DNA of 64,000 nt from Nonomuraea montanisoli (GTDB taxonomy: Bacteria; Actinomycetota; Actinomycetes; Streptosporangiales; Streptosporangiaceae), in the NCBI RefSeq assembly GCF_013363975.1, contig NZ_JABWGN010000005.1, positions 186,001 through 250,000 of the forward strand, written 5' to 3'. This document shows positions 7,588-14,699 of this stretch, piece after piece. The number at the start of each line of letters is the position of its first letter. Positions within the stretch are counted from its first letter, which is position 1. The position numbers were made by a program, and so were the translations under genes. Under the pieces are notes generated by a model, which saw only the letters and a program-made list of their open reading frames with translations, was not told where the DNA came from and did no database searches.

Positions 7588-8313
7588 ATGAGTGAACGGA
7601 CGATCGCGCTGGTGACCGGCGCGAACAAGGGAATCGGATACGAGATCGCCGCAGGCCTGGGCGCCCTTGGCTGGCGAATCGGTGTGGGCGCGAGGGATCA
7701 ACACCGCCGCGACACCGCGGTCGAGAAACTGCGCGCGGCCGGGGCCGATGCGTTCGGCGTGCCGCTCGACGTCGCCGACGACGCAAGCGTCGCCGCCGCG
7801 GCCGAGCTGATCGCCGGCCATGCCGGAGGGCTCGACGTCCTGGTCAACAATGCCGCGATCACCGGCGGTATGCCACAGACACCGACCACGGTCGAGCCCG
7901 CGACCGTGCGAGCTGTCGTGGAAACCAACGTGATCGGCGTCATCCGGGTCACCAACGCGATGCTGCCGATGCTGCGCAACTCGGCATCACCGCGGATCGT
8001 CAACATGTCCAGCAGCGTCGGCTCGCTCGCCCTGCAAACCACCCCCGGCATCGACATGGGCCCGGTTCCCGCCGCCTACTTGGCCTCGAAGACCTTCCTC
8101 AACGCCCTCACCATCCAATACGCCAAGGAACTGAGCGACACCAACATCCTGATCAACTCCGGCTGCCCCGGCTTCACTGCCACCGACCTCAACGGCTTCC
8201 AAGGCATCCGCACACCACAACAGGGCGCGGCCATCGCGATTCACCTCGCAACCCTGCCCGACGACGGACCGACCGGCGGATTCTTCGACGACGCCGGACC
8301 GGTGCCCTGGTAA
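7588..8313 (+). CDS. Short-chain dehydrogenase/reductase
   Basis: The 241-residue NAD(P)-dependent oxidoreductase has the classical SDR layout: TGANKGIG (residues 10-17) for cofactor binding, NNAA in strand 4, and catalytic Tyr164/Lys168 in YLASK after the Ser of NMSSSVGS. Close relatives reduce carbonyl compounds; the substrate is unknown. ATG 7588 is chosen from homology to family starts, though ATG 7576 in frame is possible; neither has a clear ribosome site. It is divergent from the LysR gene and is followed 73 bp later by a quinone-oxidoreductase-like gene, so the three form a likely regulated redox module, perhaps for electrophile or carbonyl detoxification. Confidence 0.88.
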   Translation: MSERTIALVTGANKGIGYEIAAGLGALGWRIGVGARDQHRRDTAVEKLRAAGADAFGVPLDVADDASVAAAAELIAGHAGGLDVLVNNAAITGGMPQTPTTVEPATVRAVVETNVIGVIRVTNAMLPMLRNSASPRIVNMSSSVGSLALQTTPGIDMGPVPAAYLASKTFLNALTIQYAKELSDTNILINSGCPGFTATDLNGFQGIRTPQQGAAIAIHLATLPDDGPTGGFFDDAGPVPW

Positions 8314-8386
8314 TGGCCACACCGGCACGAACCATTCCCGTTCCCGACGTCAGCCGCGCATCGCGCGCCACAGGAGAAGCAACACA

Positions 8387-9310
8387 ATGACAAAGGCGGT
8401 CAGATACGACGAGTTCGGTGGAATCGAGGTGTTGCGGGTCGCCGAGGTCGACCGGCCAGCGCCCGAGTACGGGCAGGTCCTCGTGCGGGTCAAGGCCGCA
8501 GGCATCAACCCCGGTGAGGCGGCCATACGCACCGGCGCGATGGCCGACATCTTTCCTTCGACCTTTCCATCCGGGCAGGGCAGCGACCTCGCCGGAGTCG
8601 TCGCCGAGGTCGGCGCCGGAGTCGACCGATTCGTGGTCGGCGACGAGGTGATCGGGTTCTCCGAGCGGCGGGCGTCACAGGCCGAGCTGGTCCTGGTCGA
8701 CGTCGACAACCTCACCCCCAAGCCGGACAGCATCTCATGGGAGGTGGCGGGCGGCCTGTACGTCGCCGGAGTGGCTGCGTGGGGGGCAGTGCATTCCATA
8801 CAACTCGACAGCGGGGAGACCGTCGTCATCTCCGCAGCAGCCGGAGGAGTCGGCTCGCTCGCCGTTCAGCTCGCGCGCCGTGCCGGAGCCACGGTCATCG
8901 GCCTGGCGAGCGAGCACAACCATGAGTGGCTGCAGACACACGGCGTGATCCCGATCGCCTACGGTGACGGCGTCGCCGATCGGATCAAGGCCGCCGCACC
9001 GAGCGGCATCGATGCCTTCATCGACACCTACGGCGGCGGGTACGTCGAACTGGCCCTGGCTCTCGGCGTCGCGGTCGAACGGATCGACACGATCGCCGAC
9101 TTCGCGGCAGCCGCGAGGTACGGAGTCAAGACCGAACCCGGAACCAACGCCAGACCTGGCGCCGAGGTACTCGCCGAACTGGCCGCCCTGATCGCCGACG
9201 GACACCTCGAAGTCCCGATCGCCAACGTCTACCCGCTGACGCAGGTCCGCCAGGCCTACACCGAACTCGAACGCCGACACACCCACGGCAAAATTGTGCT
9301 CAGACCCTAA
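8387..9310 (+). CDS. NADPH:quinone reductase-like MDR oxidoreductase
   Basis: The 307-residue medium-chain dehydrogenase without structural zinc has a GroES-like N-terminal domain (VKAAGINPGEAAIRTG) and a Rossmann domain with the AAAGGVGSLAVQLAR nucleotide-binding turn. It probably reduces quinones or enals with NADPH. ATG 8387 is preceded by AGGAG at 8371-8375. It follows the SDR gene closely in the same direction and is probably co-transcribed and under the same LysR regulator. The stop lies 4 bp into the 3' end of the convergent hydrolase gene. Confidence 0.88.
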   Translation: MTKAVRYDEFGGIEVLRVAEVDRPAPEYGQVLVRVKAAGINPGEAAIRTGAMADIFPSTFPSGQGSDLAGVVAEVGAGVDRFVVGDEVIGFSERRASQAELVLVDVDNLTPKPDSISWEVAGGLYVAGVAAWGAVHSIQLDSGETVVISAAAGGVGSLAVQLARRAGATVIGLASEHNHEWLQTHGVIPIAYGDGVADRIKAAAPSGIDAFIDTYGGGYVELALALGVAVERIDTIADFAAAARYGVKTEPGTNARPGAEVLAELAALIADGHLEVPIANVYPLTQVRQAYTELERRHTHGKIVLRP

Positions 9311-10515
9311 CCGGCACCATGCAACGCAGCGCGCTCGTGGCAGCTCTCCATCGACGGCGAGCAGAATCGGACTTCGGGGTAGCGCCGCGAGGGCTTGTCG
9401 AGCAGGGGCTGAGCTTTGCCGCGCAGGTGCAGGTCGAGGAAGGCTTCGACGTACGTGCGAGTGATGTCCGTCGAGCGGGCGCCCTTCAGGCCGCCACCGA
9501 GATCCACACCGAGCTGCTGGAGCAGCATGTCGTAGTCGGTGAAGGACGGGTGCACCGCTCCCTGCACCACCAGCCAGCGCCTCCACCCGGCCAGGTGCTG
9601 CCAGTCACGTTCCCACGTGCTGTCACCTGACGGGGCGCCCATGAACATGAACGGTCGCGCCAGCCCGCTCTCGGGGATCGGGAGGAACATGCTGCCGTCC
9701 ATGTTGATCCCGGCGCGCACCCGGGCGTCCTTCAGCATGGTCTCCGGGGCGGCGGCCCCTCCGATGGACTGACCCGCCATCGCGATCCGGGCGGGATCGA
9801 TCAGGGTGGCGCCCTTCCACGCGGGGTGGGGACCGGTCAGCTGGTCGAGCACGAAGGAGATGTCGACCGCCCGGTTTCGGATCACCTTCTGGCCGAAGCC
9901 GTCGGCGTTGATGTTCTCGCAGGCGGCACAGGTGGTGACGCGCCCGTCGGGGAAGGTGGTGGCGAAGTTCTCGTAGGTGTGGTCGACGCTCGCCACCACG
10001 TACCCTCTGCTCGCCAGGTCCTCGGCCAGGCTGGTGAGCGAACTGCGCGGCCAGGTGAAGCCGGGCGACATCACCACGAGCGGCAGGCTGCGGCGGCGTC
10101 CCGCCGGCTCGGCGCCGGTGAAGGCGTTCGTCCGCGTCCGGCTCAGCCCGTCCGGCGGCACCTTCTCCAGTTCCTTGATTCCCGAGCCCTTCAGGAGCAG
10201 CTCCGACTCCTTGAGCGTGACGTACGGGGCGCGCCGCCCGTCGCGGGCCGCCGTCGGATACCACAGAGAGACCATGAGCTCCCTCGCCTTGGCCGTGGAA
10301 ACCCACGGATCAGGGCGAGAGGTGTCCGTCAGATGCAGGGACGTCGTGCCGACCCGGTGCGGGCCGGTTGGTTCGGGGAGATGCGGCGCGCTTGGTGCCG
10401 CGGCAGCGGCGGGGGCCGGCGCCCAGAAGGTGGAGGCCGTGAGGGCGAGCAGTCCCGCGACAGCGGCCAGACGTACCGGTCTTCTTCGCGCCGGGGAGGG
10501 GTGGTCGTTTGCCAT
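9307..10515 (-). CDS. Secreted alpha/beta hydrolase (PAF-acetylhydrolase-like)
   Basis: The 402-residue protein has an Arg-rich n-region and a hydrophobic signal peptide (VRLAAVAGLLALTASTFWAP) ending near AAAA. The hydrolase domain has the nucleophile elbow AGQSIGG and a late GAVHPSF that could hold the catalytic His. SLWYPTAARDGRRAPY resembles the platelet-activating-factor acetylhydrolase and PET-hydrolase-like group, so an ester-cleaving extracellular enzyme is likely. The start is ATG 10515, immediately before the signal peptide; no strong ribosome site is present. Its 3' end overlaps the convergent oxidoreductase by 4 bp. The divergent neighbour at 10702 is an uncharacterised membrane protein. 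Confidence 0.8.
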   Translation of the reverse strand: MANDHPSPARRRPVRLAAVAGLLALTASTFWAPAPAAAAAPSAPHLPEPTGPHRVGTTSLHLTDTSRPDPWVSTAKARELMVSLWYPTAARDGRRAPYVTLKESELLLKGSGIKELEKVPPDGLSRTRTNAFTGAEPAGRRRSLPLVVMSPGFTWPRSSLTSLAEDLASRGYVVASVDHTYENFATTFPDGRVTTCAACENINADGFGQKVIRNRAVDISFVLDQLTGPHPAWKGATLIDPARIAMAGQSIGGAAAPETMLKDARVRAGINMDGSMFLPIPESGLARPFMFMGAPSGDSTWERDWQHLAGWRRWLVVQGAVHPSFTDYDMLLQQLGVDLGGGLKGARSTDITRTYVEAFLDLHLRGKAQPLLDKPSRRYPEVRFCSPSMESCHERAALHGAG

Positions 10516-10701
10516 GGAGTCGATCTTGCAGTTGCGGATCGGCCTCGGCATCGGCCGTGGGTCCATGACCTCATCGGCCGAACGGTTGATCTCCACGCTC
10601 GACCGGACATGGAAGTACACGTTTGATCTCCCTGTCGACGCCGTTCCCGGGCGGCTATGGTGCGCCGTACCCCGATTTGATCTAGATCGCAGGAGCGCGC
10701 G

Positions 10702-11619
10702 GTGATGCACGTGAGGGAGCCGGACTGGGCATACGTGGCGAGGTCGCTGGTCAAGGTCCTGGCCGTCACCGCGGCCCTGTTCCTGGCCTTCAGCGCGGCC
10801 GACCGGATGCTGTGGGTGTTCATGGACTCCGATGACGAGCGGATGGTCCGGTTGTACGGCACGGCCGCCCGCATCGCGAACCCGGACAAGCGCCTGACGC
10901 ACGGCTACGGCGATGGCAGGTGGCTGCTGAAGAAGAGCTACACGCTGCTGGGAGAGCCGCGCCGGGCCGGCCCCAGCGAGGGCGAGACGGAGTACGAAAT
11001 CGCGGAAAACCTGTTCGGCACCATCCAGGCTCCCTTCCTGGACGGGCCGTCCGGCAGCCTGGCCGACGCGATCGGTTCTGTGGACGCGGAGCTCGGCGTC
11101 GACGAGGCGCTGACGGAAAGGGTCCGGAAGACCATCGATGAGCTTCCCCAGACGCTCGACGCCGTCGCGGTCGTGGAGTTCGCGCACTCGATGACCACCG
11201 AGCGGCTCGTCGCCTTCAACCGGAGGCACAGGGTCTGCGGAGGGGCGGACGTCTCCTACATGTACTCCCCCTCCTACTACGACGACTCCAGTGAGCCGGC
11301 CTCCCTGAACGCAGTGGTCTGGAACCGCGGCATGACTGAGGACGACACCCAGGCGGGCCTCACCTATCAGTGCGAGACCGAGCCCTGGGCGGCCCTGACG
11401 GAGTTCCGCAGATGGGTCGGGTTGCTTGACGAGGGGGACGACCTCAGCGCATTCGAGTTGGATTACGGATGGCTCACGGGGGCGGCCAAGGAGGGCGTCG
11501 TGTACGGGCTCGTCGTCGACCGCTGGAAGCTCGCCGAGCTCGGCAAGCTCCTCGACGACCCGGAGGTGCGGACGGTTCACCTCGCCGACGTCGCCTTCGA
11601 CCTCGGCGGGATGGGGTAG
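10702..11619 (+). CDS. Hypothetical membrane-anchored protein
   Basis: The 305-residue protein has one hydrophobic segment at about residues 16-33 (SLVKVLAVTAALFLAFSA) and a large soluble part containing two Cys residues (RVCGGADV and YQCETEP) that could be disulphide-linked outside the cell. Acidic residues are frequent. The start is GTG 10702 or ATG 10705; AGGAG at 10691-10695 suits both. I do not recognise a family. It is divergent from the secreted hydrolase at 10515, and GATCTAGATC lies between them. Confidence 0.75.
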   Translation: MMHVREPDWAYVARSLVKVLAVTAALFLAFSAADRMLWVFMDSDDERMVRLYGTAARIANPDKRLTHGYGDGRWLLKKSYTLLGEPRRAGPSEGETEYEIAENLFGTIQAPFLDGPSGSLADAIGSVDAELGVDEALTERVRKTIDELPQTLDAVAVVEFAHSMTTERLVAFNRRHRVCGGADVSYMYSPSYYDDSSEPASLNAVVWNRGMTEDDTQAGLTYQCETEPWAALTEFRRWVGLLDEGDDLSAFELDYGWLTGAAKEGVVYGLVVDRWKLAELGKLLDDPEVRTVHLADVAFDLGGMG

Positions 11620-11648
11620 CGGTCTCAGGCGGTTCCACCACGCGAAGC

Positions 11649-11831
11649 TCACTGGTTCGTCCGGCGTGGCCGCCCGATGTCCGCCCGTGTCGATACGGTG
11701 CGGCCGTGGCTGACATTCGCACCGTCAAAGATCGGGATGGTGCCATGCACATCTGGTGGTACGACGCCTGCGTTCAAGAGACGACGCCACACCATGTCGC
11801 GGACCGCCTGCTTGGCCTGATCGATGGTCAC
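11649..11831 (-). pseudogene. N-terminal fragment of 5-formyltetrahydrofolate cyclo-ligase-like protein
   Basis: From GTG 11831 the frame reads TIDQAKQAVRDMVWRRLL and then GVVPPDVHGTIPIFDGA. This is the usual beginning of the actinomycete methenyl-THF-synthetase-like proteins, which are about 200 residues long. After about 40 residues it degenerates and stops at 11649, so the catalytic part is missing. It lies 13 bp after a decayed TPR regulator on the same strand, an order often seen with intact genes, so both were probably lost together. Confidence 0.55.
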
Positions 11832-11844
11832 GCCTCACCTGTCT

Positions 11845-12240
11845 CTACATGGTCGCCATCAGGGCGAAGAGCCGGTCATGGACATGCTGAACCCAGGCTT
11901 CCCCACGCCACTGCCGCAGTTCTCCACCAGCTGCGAACGTCAGGTTAAGACCGCCTCCCCCGCGTGTCAGCTCCACCGTGTCAATGGTCCGGTGTACGGC
12001 GTCCGCGGCTTCGTCGAGCTTGTGCTGGCGAATCAGGGCCAGGCTGAGGTTGCCAAGGCGGAGTGGGCGGCCGACGCCCTGGCTCGCGGGGTCGACGTGC
12101 AGTGGGGCGAATGGCTCCAGGGTGGCCGGTTCGTCTCGCTCGGCCTGATCTGCTGCTGTCCCAACCGACACGTCATGCACCGCTGCCCGACCGGCGCCAG
12201 CTGACACGGCCTGCGCAGGACAGAGGGCAGGGAGGGCCAC
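11845..12240 (-). pseudogene. C-terminal remnant of a TPR-containing regulator
   Basis: The last 70 or so codons read RLGNLSLALIRQHKLDEAAD, then ELTRGGGGLNL and a final VHDRLFALM, matching the C-terminal TPR end of actinomycete XRE/TPR regulators. The first 50 codons are Ala/Gly-rich and unlike the family, no HTH is present, and no ribosome site precedes any Met. The gene has lost its N-terminal half. Confidence 0.5.
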
Positions 12241-12297
12241 CTCATTACGTCACCCAAGTCACAGACAGTCAGCTACGGCGAAAGTACGGTGAGGTAC

Positions 12298-12453
12298 ATG
12301 GGTGAGAAGGATGAGGGCGACGACAAGCAGCAGCCCGCGGTCTGCGGCACCTGTCTCGGCGCCCAGGGCGAGTGGATGGAGCTCAACGGAAAGAAGAACC
12401 AGGAGCGCACGTGGGTGTCCTGCACGTCATGCGACGGGACAGGACGACGGTGA
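12298..12453 (+). CDS. Small zinc-ribbon protein (51 residues)
   Basis: This short frame begins at ATG 12298 after GGTGAGG and ends at TGA 12451. It encodes an acidic N-terminus (MGEKDEGDDKQQ) and two CxxC pairs, VCGTCLGAQG and CTSCDGTG, resembling the DnaJ-type CxxCxG zinc-binding repeats. It probably binds one zinc ion and may be a protein or nucleic-acid adaptor. The next gene, 6 bp downstream, is another Cys-pair protein, so the two are probably translated together. Function unknown. Confidence 0.65.
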   Translation: MGEKDEGDDKQQPAVCGTCLGAQGEWMELNGKKNQERTWVSCTSCDGTGRR

Positions 12454-12459
12454 GCAGTC

Positions 12460-12768
12460 TTGTCTGACCGGATCACCTGCCCCGAGTGCGAAGGACGCGA
12501 AGGCCTGCGGATCGGCAGTCTGTTTCTCAGCTGCCAGTTCTGCGGTGGACTCGGCTGGGTGGGCGACACCAACGAGCCCGCCGAACGCTCCGAGACACCT
12601 CCGCCGGTCGGCCCTTCGCCAGTGTGGGAGCACAAGGTCTGGTCAGACCCGTACGTCGCCTCACAACTCGGCTGCCGGTACTGCCTCGGCAGCCGCCACA
12701 TCACCAGCATCGACGAGGAGGCCGGCACAATGAGGACGGTCTCCTGCGTCTGCGCCGCGTCTCTGTAG
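12460..12768 (+). CDS. Small protein with four Cys pairs (zinc ribbons)
   Basis: The 102-residue product has Cys pairs at CPECEG, CQFCGG, CRYCLG and CVCA, the pattern of two zinc ribbons joined by a Pro-rich linker (ERSETPPPVGPSPVW). The start is TTG 12460, six bases after the stop of the preceding zinc-ribbon gene; translational coupling is likely. Such tandem pairs occur in actinomycete accessory regions, but their role is not known to me. It has no membrane segment. Confidence 0.7.
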   Translation: MSDRITCPECEGREGLRIGSLFLSCQFCGGLGWVGDTNEPAERSETPPPVGPSPVWEHKVWSDPYVASQLGCRYCLGSRHITSIDEEAGTMRTVSCVCAASL

Positions 12769-12812
12769 CAGGGCACAACACAGTAAGGCCCTCGCCCACT
12801 ACGAGTGGGGCC

Positions 12813-13154
12813 TCACGTGGAAGTCGTCGTCACGCGGATGTTGCACATCTCGGCCACGGCTGAGTCCAGCTTGACCCTGTCGGTGGCGGTGGCGACTTCT
12901 GCCTCCAACGCCTGGAGGCGTGCCGCACGGGCGGGGTGGCGCTGGATCTCCACAAATTCGCCCCATTGCCGCAAGAAGCTTCGCAGAGGGGCCACGGTGT
13001 CCTGCCGCACCGCCTGCTCGGTCGCCTCGTCGAGATGGTCGACGAACCGGTCGAGGTAGGCCGGAGCGATCTGAGCCACTGCCGCCCGAAGGGCAGCGGT
13101 GGTCAATGGCGGGCGAGGGATCAGTGCGCCACTGCCTTGATGCGGGGCGGGCAT
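12813..13154 (-). CDS. DUF6247-family protein
   Basis: The 113-residue helical protein contains PLTTAALRAAVAQIAPAYLD, DEATEQAVRQDTVAPLRSFL and WGEFVEIQRHPARA, the pattern of the DUF6247 family of small actinomycete proteins often found beside toxin-like genes. ATG 13154 is chosen because GGAGG lies 6 nt upstream; the frame extends further upstream, but that part is repetitive. No toxin partner is seen next to it here: downstream on its strand is the intergenic end of the zinc-ribbon genes. Function unknown; an antitoxin role is only a suggestion. Confidence 0.7.
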   Translation of the reverse strand: MPAPHQGSGALIPRPPLTTAALRAAVAQIAPAYLDRFVDHLDEATEQAVRQDTVAPLRSFLRQWGEFVEIQRHPARAARLQALEAEVATATDRVKLDSAVAEMCNIRVTTTST

Positions 13155-13164
13155 CTTCGACCTC

Positions 13165-13357
13165 CAATCTGTGAAGCCTCCGAATCTGTGAAGCCTCCGA
13201 ATCGCACATCTCCTCCGAGGTGAAGGCTCGGGTAAGCCAAGCTCTCGACTCAAGACGGCCAAGCGGGGCCGGGGTGCTCGAGGGGCGGAGCCCCTCGACC
13301 GGGGTTTGGGGCGAAGCCCCAATCAGACACTGTCTGAGCCTGAAGGCGCGAAGCGCC
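13165..13357. repeat. Cluster of short repeats and very stable GNA-loop hairpins
   Basis: Between DUF6247 and the aminotransferase there is a 17-bp tandem duplication, aatctgtgaagcctccg (about 13167-13200). Three perfect hairpins with 3-nt loops follow: CGAGGGGC-gga-GCCCCTCG (13279-13297), TTGGGGC-gaa-GCCCCAA (13306-13322) and GGCGC-gaa-GCGCC (13345-13357). CAGACA-c-TGTCTG lies at 13324-13336. The GCGAAGC core is known as an unusually stable mini-hairpin. They may end transcription from both sides or be REP-like elements; no gene was found in 13155-13459. Confidence 0.6.
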
Positions 13358-13459
13358 CGACCCGGCGAAGGCCGCGCCTTTGAAGCCGGGGTGTGAGGGC
13401 CGCGCCCCCACTCGACACAGTCTGAGCCCGCGAGGGCGAAGGCCATGCTGGTGAAGCTT

Positions 13460-14623
13460 CTATGCCGACAACGACCCCGCGCGCCGGTGGTGCGACCCCG
13501 TCACCGGGATCTCGTGCAGGCTCCCCGAGTACAGGAACTGCGTCATCCCGATGAGCAGCCGCCGCACGTCCTCCTGCGGCCGCACCACCAGGCGCAGGAA
13601 CTGGCTGGTCGTCCCCAGCTTGTTGCCGCACTCGCGGACGTACACGCCGTGCTCGGCGAGCAGGTGGTCGCGCAGTGGCACCCCGTCGTGGCCGGGCGGC
13701 AGCTTGACCAGCAGGAAGTTGCCCTGCGAGGAGTAGACCGACAGCTCCGGCATGGTGCTGAGCTGCTGGTACATCACCCGCCGGTCGTTGTTGAGCCGCC
13801 GCAGGCTCTCCCGGTACTCGGTCATGCACTCCTTGAGCAGGAACACGATGACCTCGGCGAAGGAGTTGAGGTTCCACTTGGGCAGCGCGTCGCGCACCTT
13901 GGCGGCCAGCGCGGGGTTGGCCACCATGTAGCCGAAGCGGATGCCGTGCAGGCCGAAGTTCTTGCCCAGGCTGCGCAGCACGATGACGTTCGGCCGCACC
14001 GCCGCCTCCCCCGCCACGCCCGCGTACGGCTCGGCGTCCACGAAGTCGCCGAACGACTCGTCCACGATGACCAGGTCGAGGTCGATGAGCTGGTCCAGCA
14101 GGCGCAGCACCTCGTGCTTGGGCAGGTAGCCGCCGTCGGGGTTGTTGGGGTTGCAGATCACGGCGACGCGCGAGCCACGGGTGCGGATGAACGAGACGTA
14201 GTCGTTCACGTCGAGGGCGAAGTTGCGGCTCTCCAGCAGCGGATACATGTCCACCCGCTTGCCGGTCTCCAGCGGCTGGTCGGTCCAGCGGCCGAAGGTC
14301 GGGATCGGGACGGCCAGGCTCTCGCGCACCAGCAGGTGGTCGATCCAGGTGATCAGCTCGGTGGAGCCGTTCCCCATCGCCACCGTCTTCGGGTTGAGCC
14401 CCATGGTCGAGCAGAGCTCGGCCGTGATCGTGTCCGCGTCGCTCGGGTAGTACTTGAGGATCGTCTCCAGGTTCCGGCCGAGGTACTCGAAGATCTCGGG
14501 GGTCGGGAAGTACGGGTTGCAGGGGATGCAGAAGTCGACCGGTGGGCGCCGGTCCGAGGAGCCGCGCAGCAGCGAGAAGTACGAAGGACTGTGCGCCTGA
14601 GCACGCAACAGGCTGAGCTCCAC
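13460..14623 (-). CDS. PLP-dependent aminotransferase, class I/II fold
   Basis: The 387-residue enzyme has the fold-type I landmarks: GNGSTELI near the phosphate cup, CNPNNPDGG, VIVDESFGDF (PLP-ring Asp) and SLGKNFGLHGIRFGY with the Schiff-base Lys. RLVVRP near the end is the substrate-carboxylate Arg region. The shape resembles histidinol-phosphate aminotransferase and threonine-phosphate decarboxylase-like enzymes; no his or cob genes surround it, so a specialised amino-acid or secondary-metabolite role is likely. ATG 14623 is followed by 76 bp to the stop of the ATPase regulator gene on the same strand, so co-transcription is possible. Confidence 0.88.
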   Translation of the reverse strand: MELSLLRAQAHSPSYFSLLRGSSDRRPPVDFCIPCNPYFPTPEIFEYLGRNLETILKYYPSDADTITAELCSTMGLNPKTVAMGNGSTELITWIDHLLVRESLAVPIPTFGRWTDQPLETGKRVDMYPLLESRNFALDVNDYVSFIRTRGSRVAVICNPNNPDGGYLPKHEVLRLLDQLIDLDLVIVDESFGDFVDAEPYAGVAGEAAVRPNVIVLRSLGKNFGLHGIRFGYMVANPALAAKVRDALPKWNLNSFAEVIVFLLKECMTEYRESLRRLNNDRRVMYQQLSTMPELSVYSSQGNFLLVKLPPGHDGVPLRDHLLAEHGVYVRECGNKLGTTSQFLRLVVRPQEDVRRLLIGMTQFLYSGSLHEIPVTGSHHRRAGSLSA

Positions 14624-14699
14624 GACACCTCCATGGGCACGCGTCGGACGTGGGGAGGTACGCGCCGCCCCGCCACCCGGTTCAGGCCACCACCATGCG

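Noticed and set aside
9307..11652. Long upstream extension of the secreted hydrolase
   Set aside because: The extension lies antisense to the gene at 10702 and precedes a normal signal peptide; the start at 10515 explains the protein.
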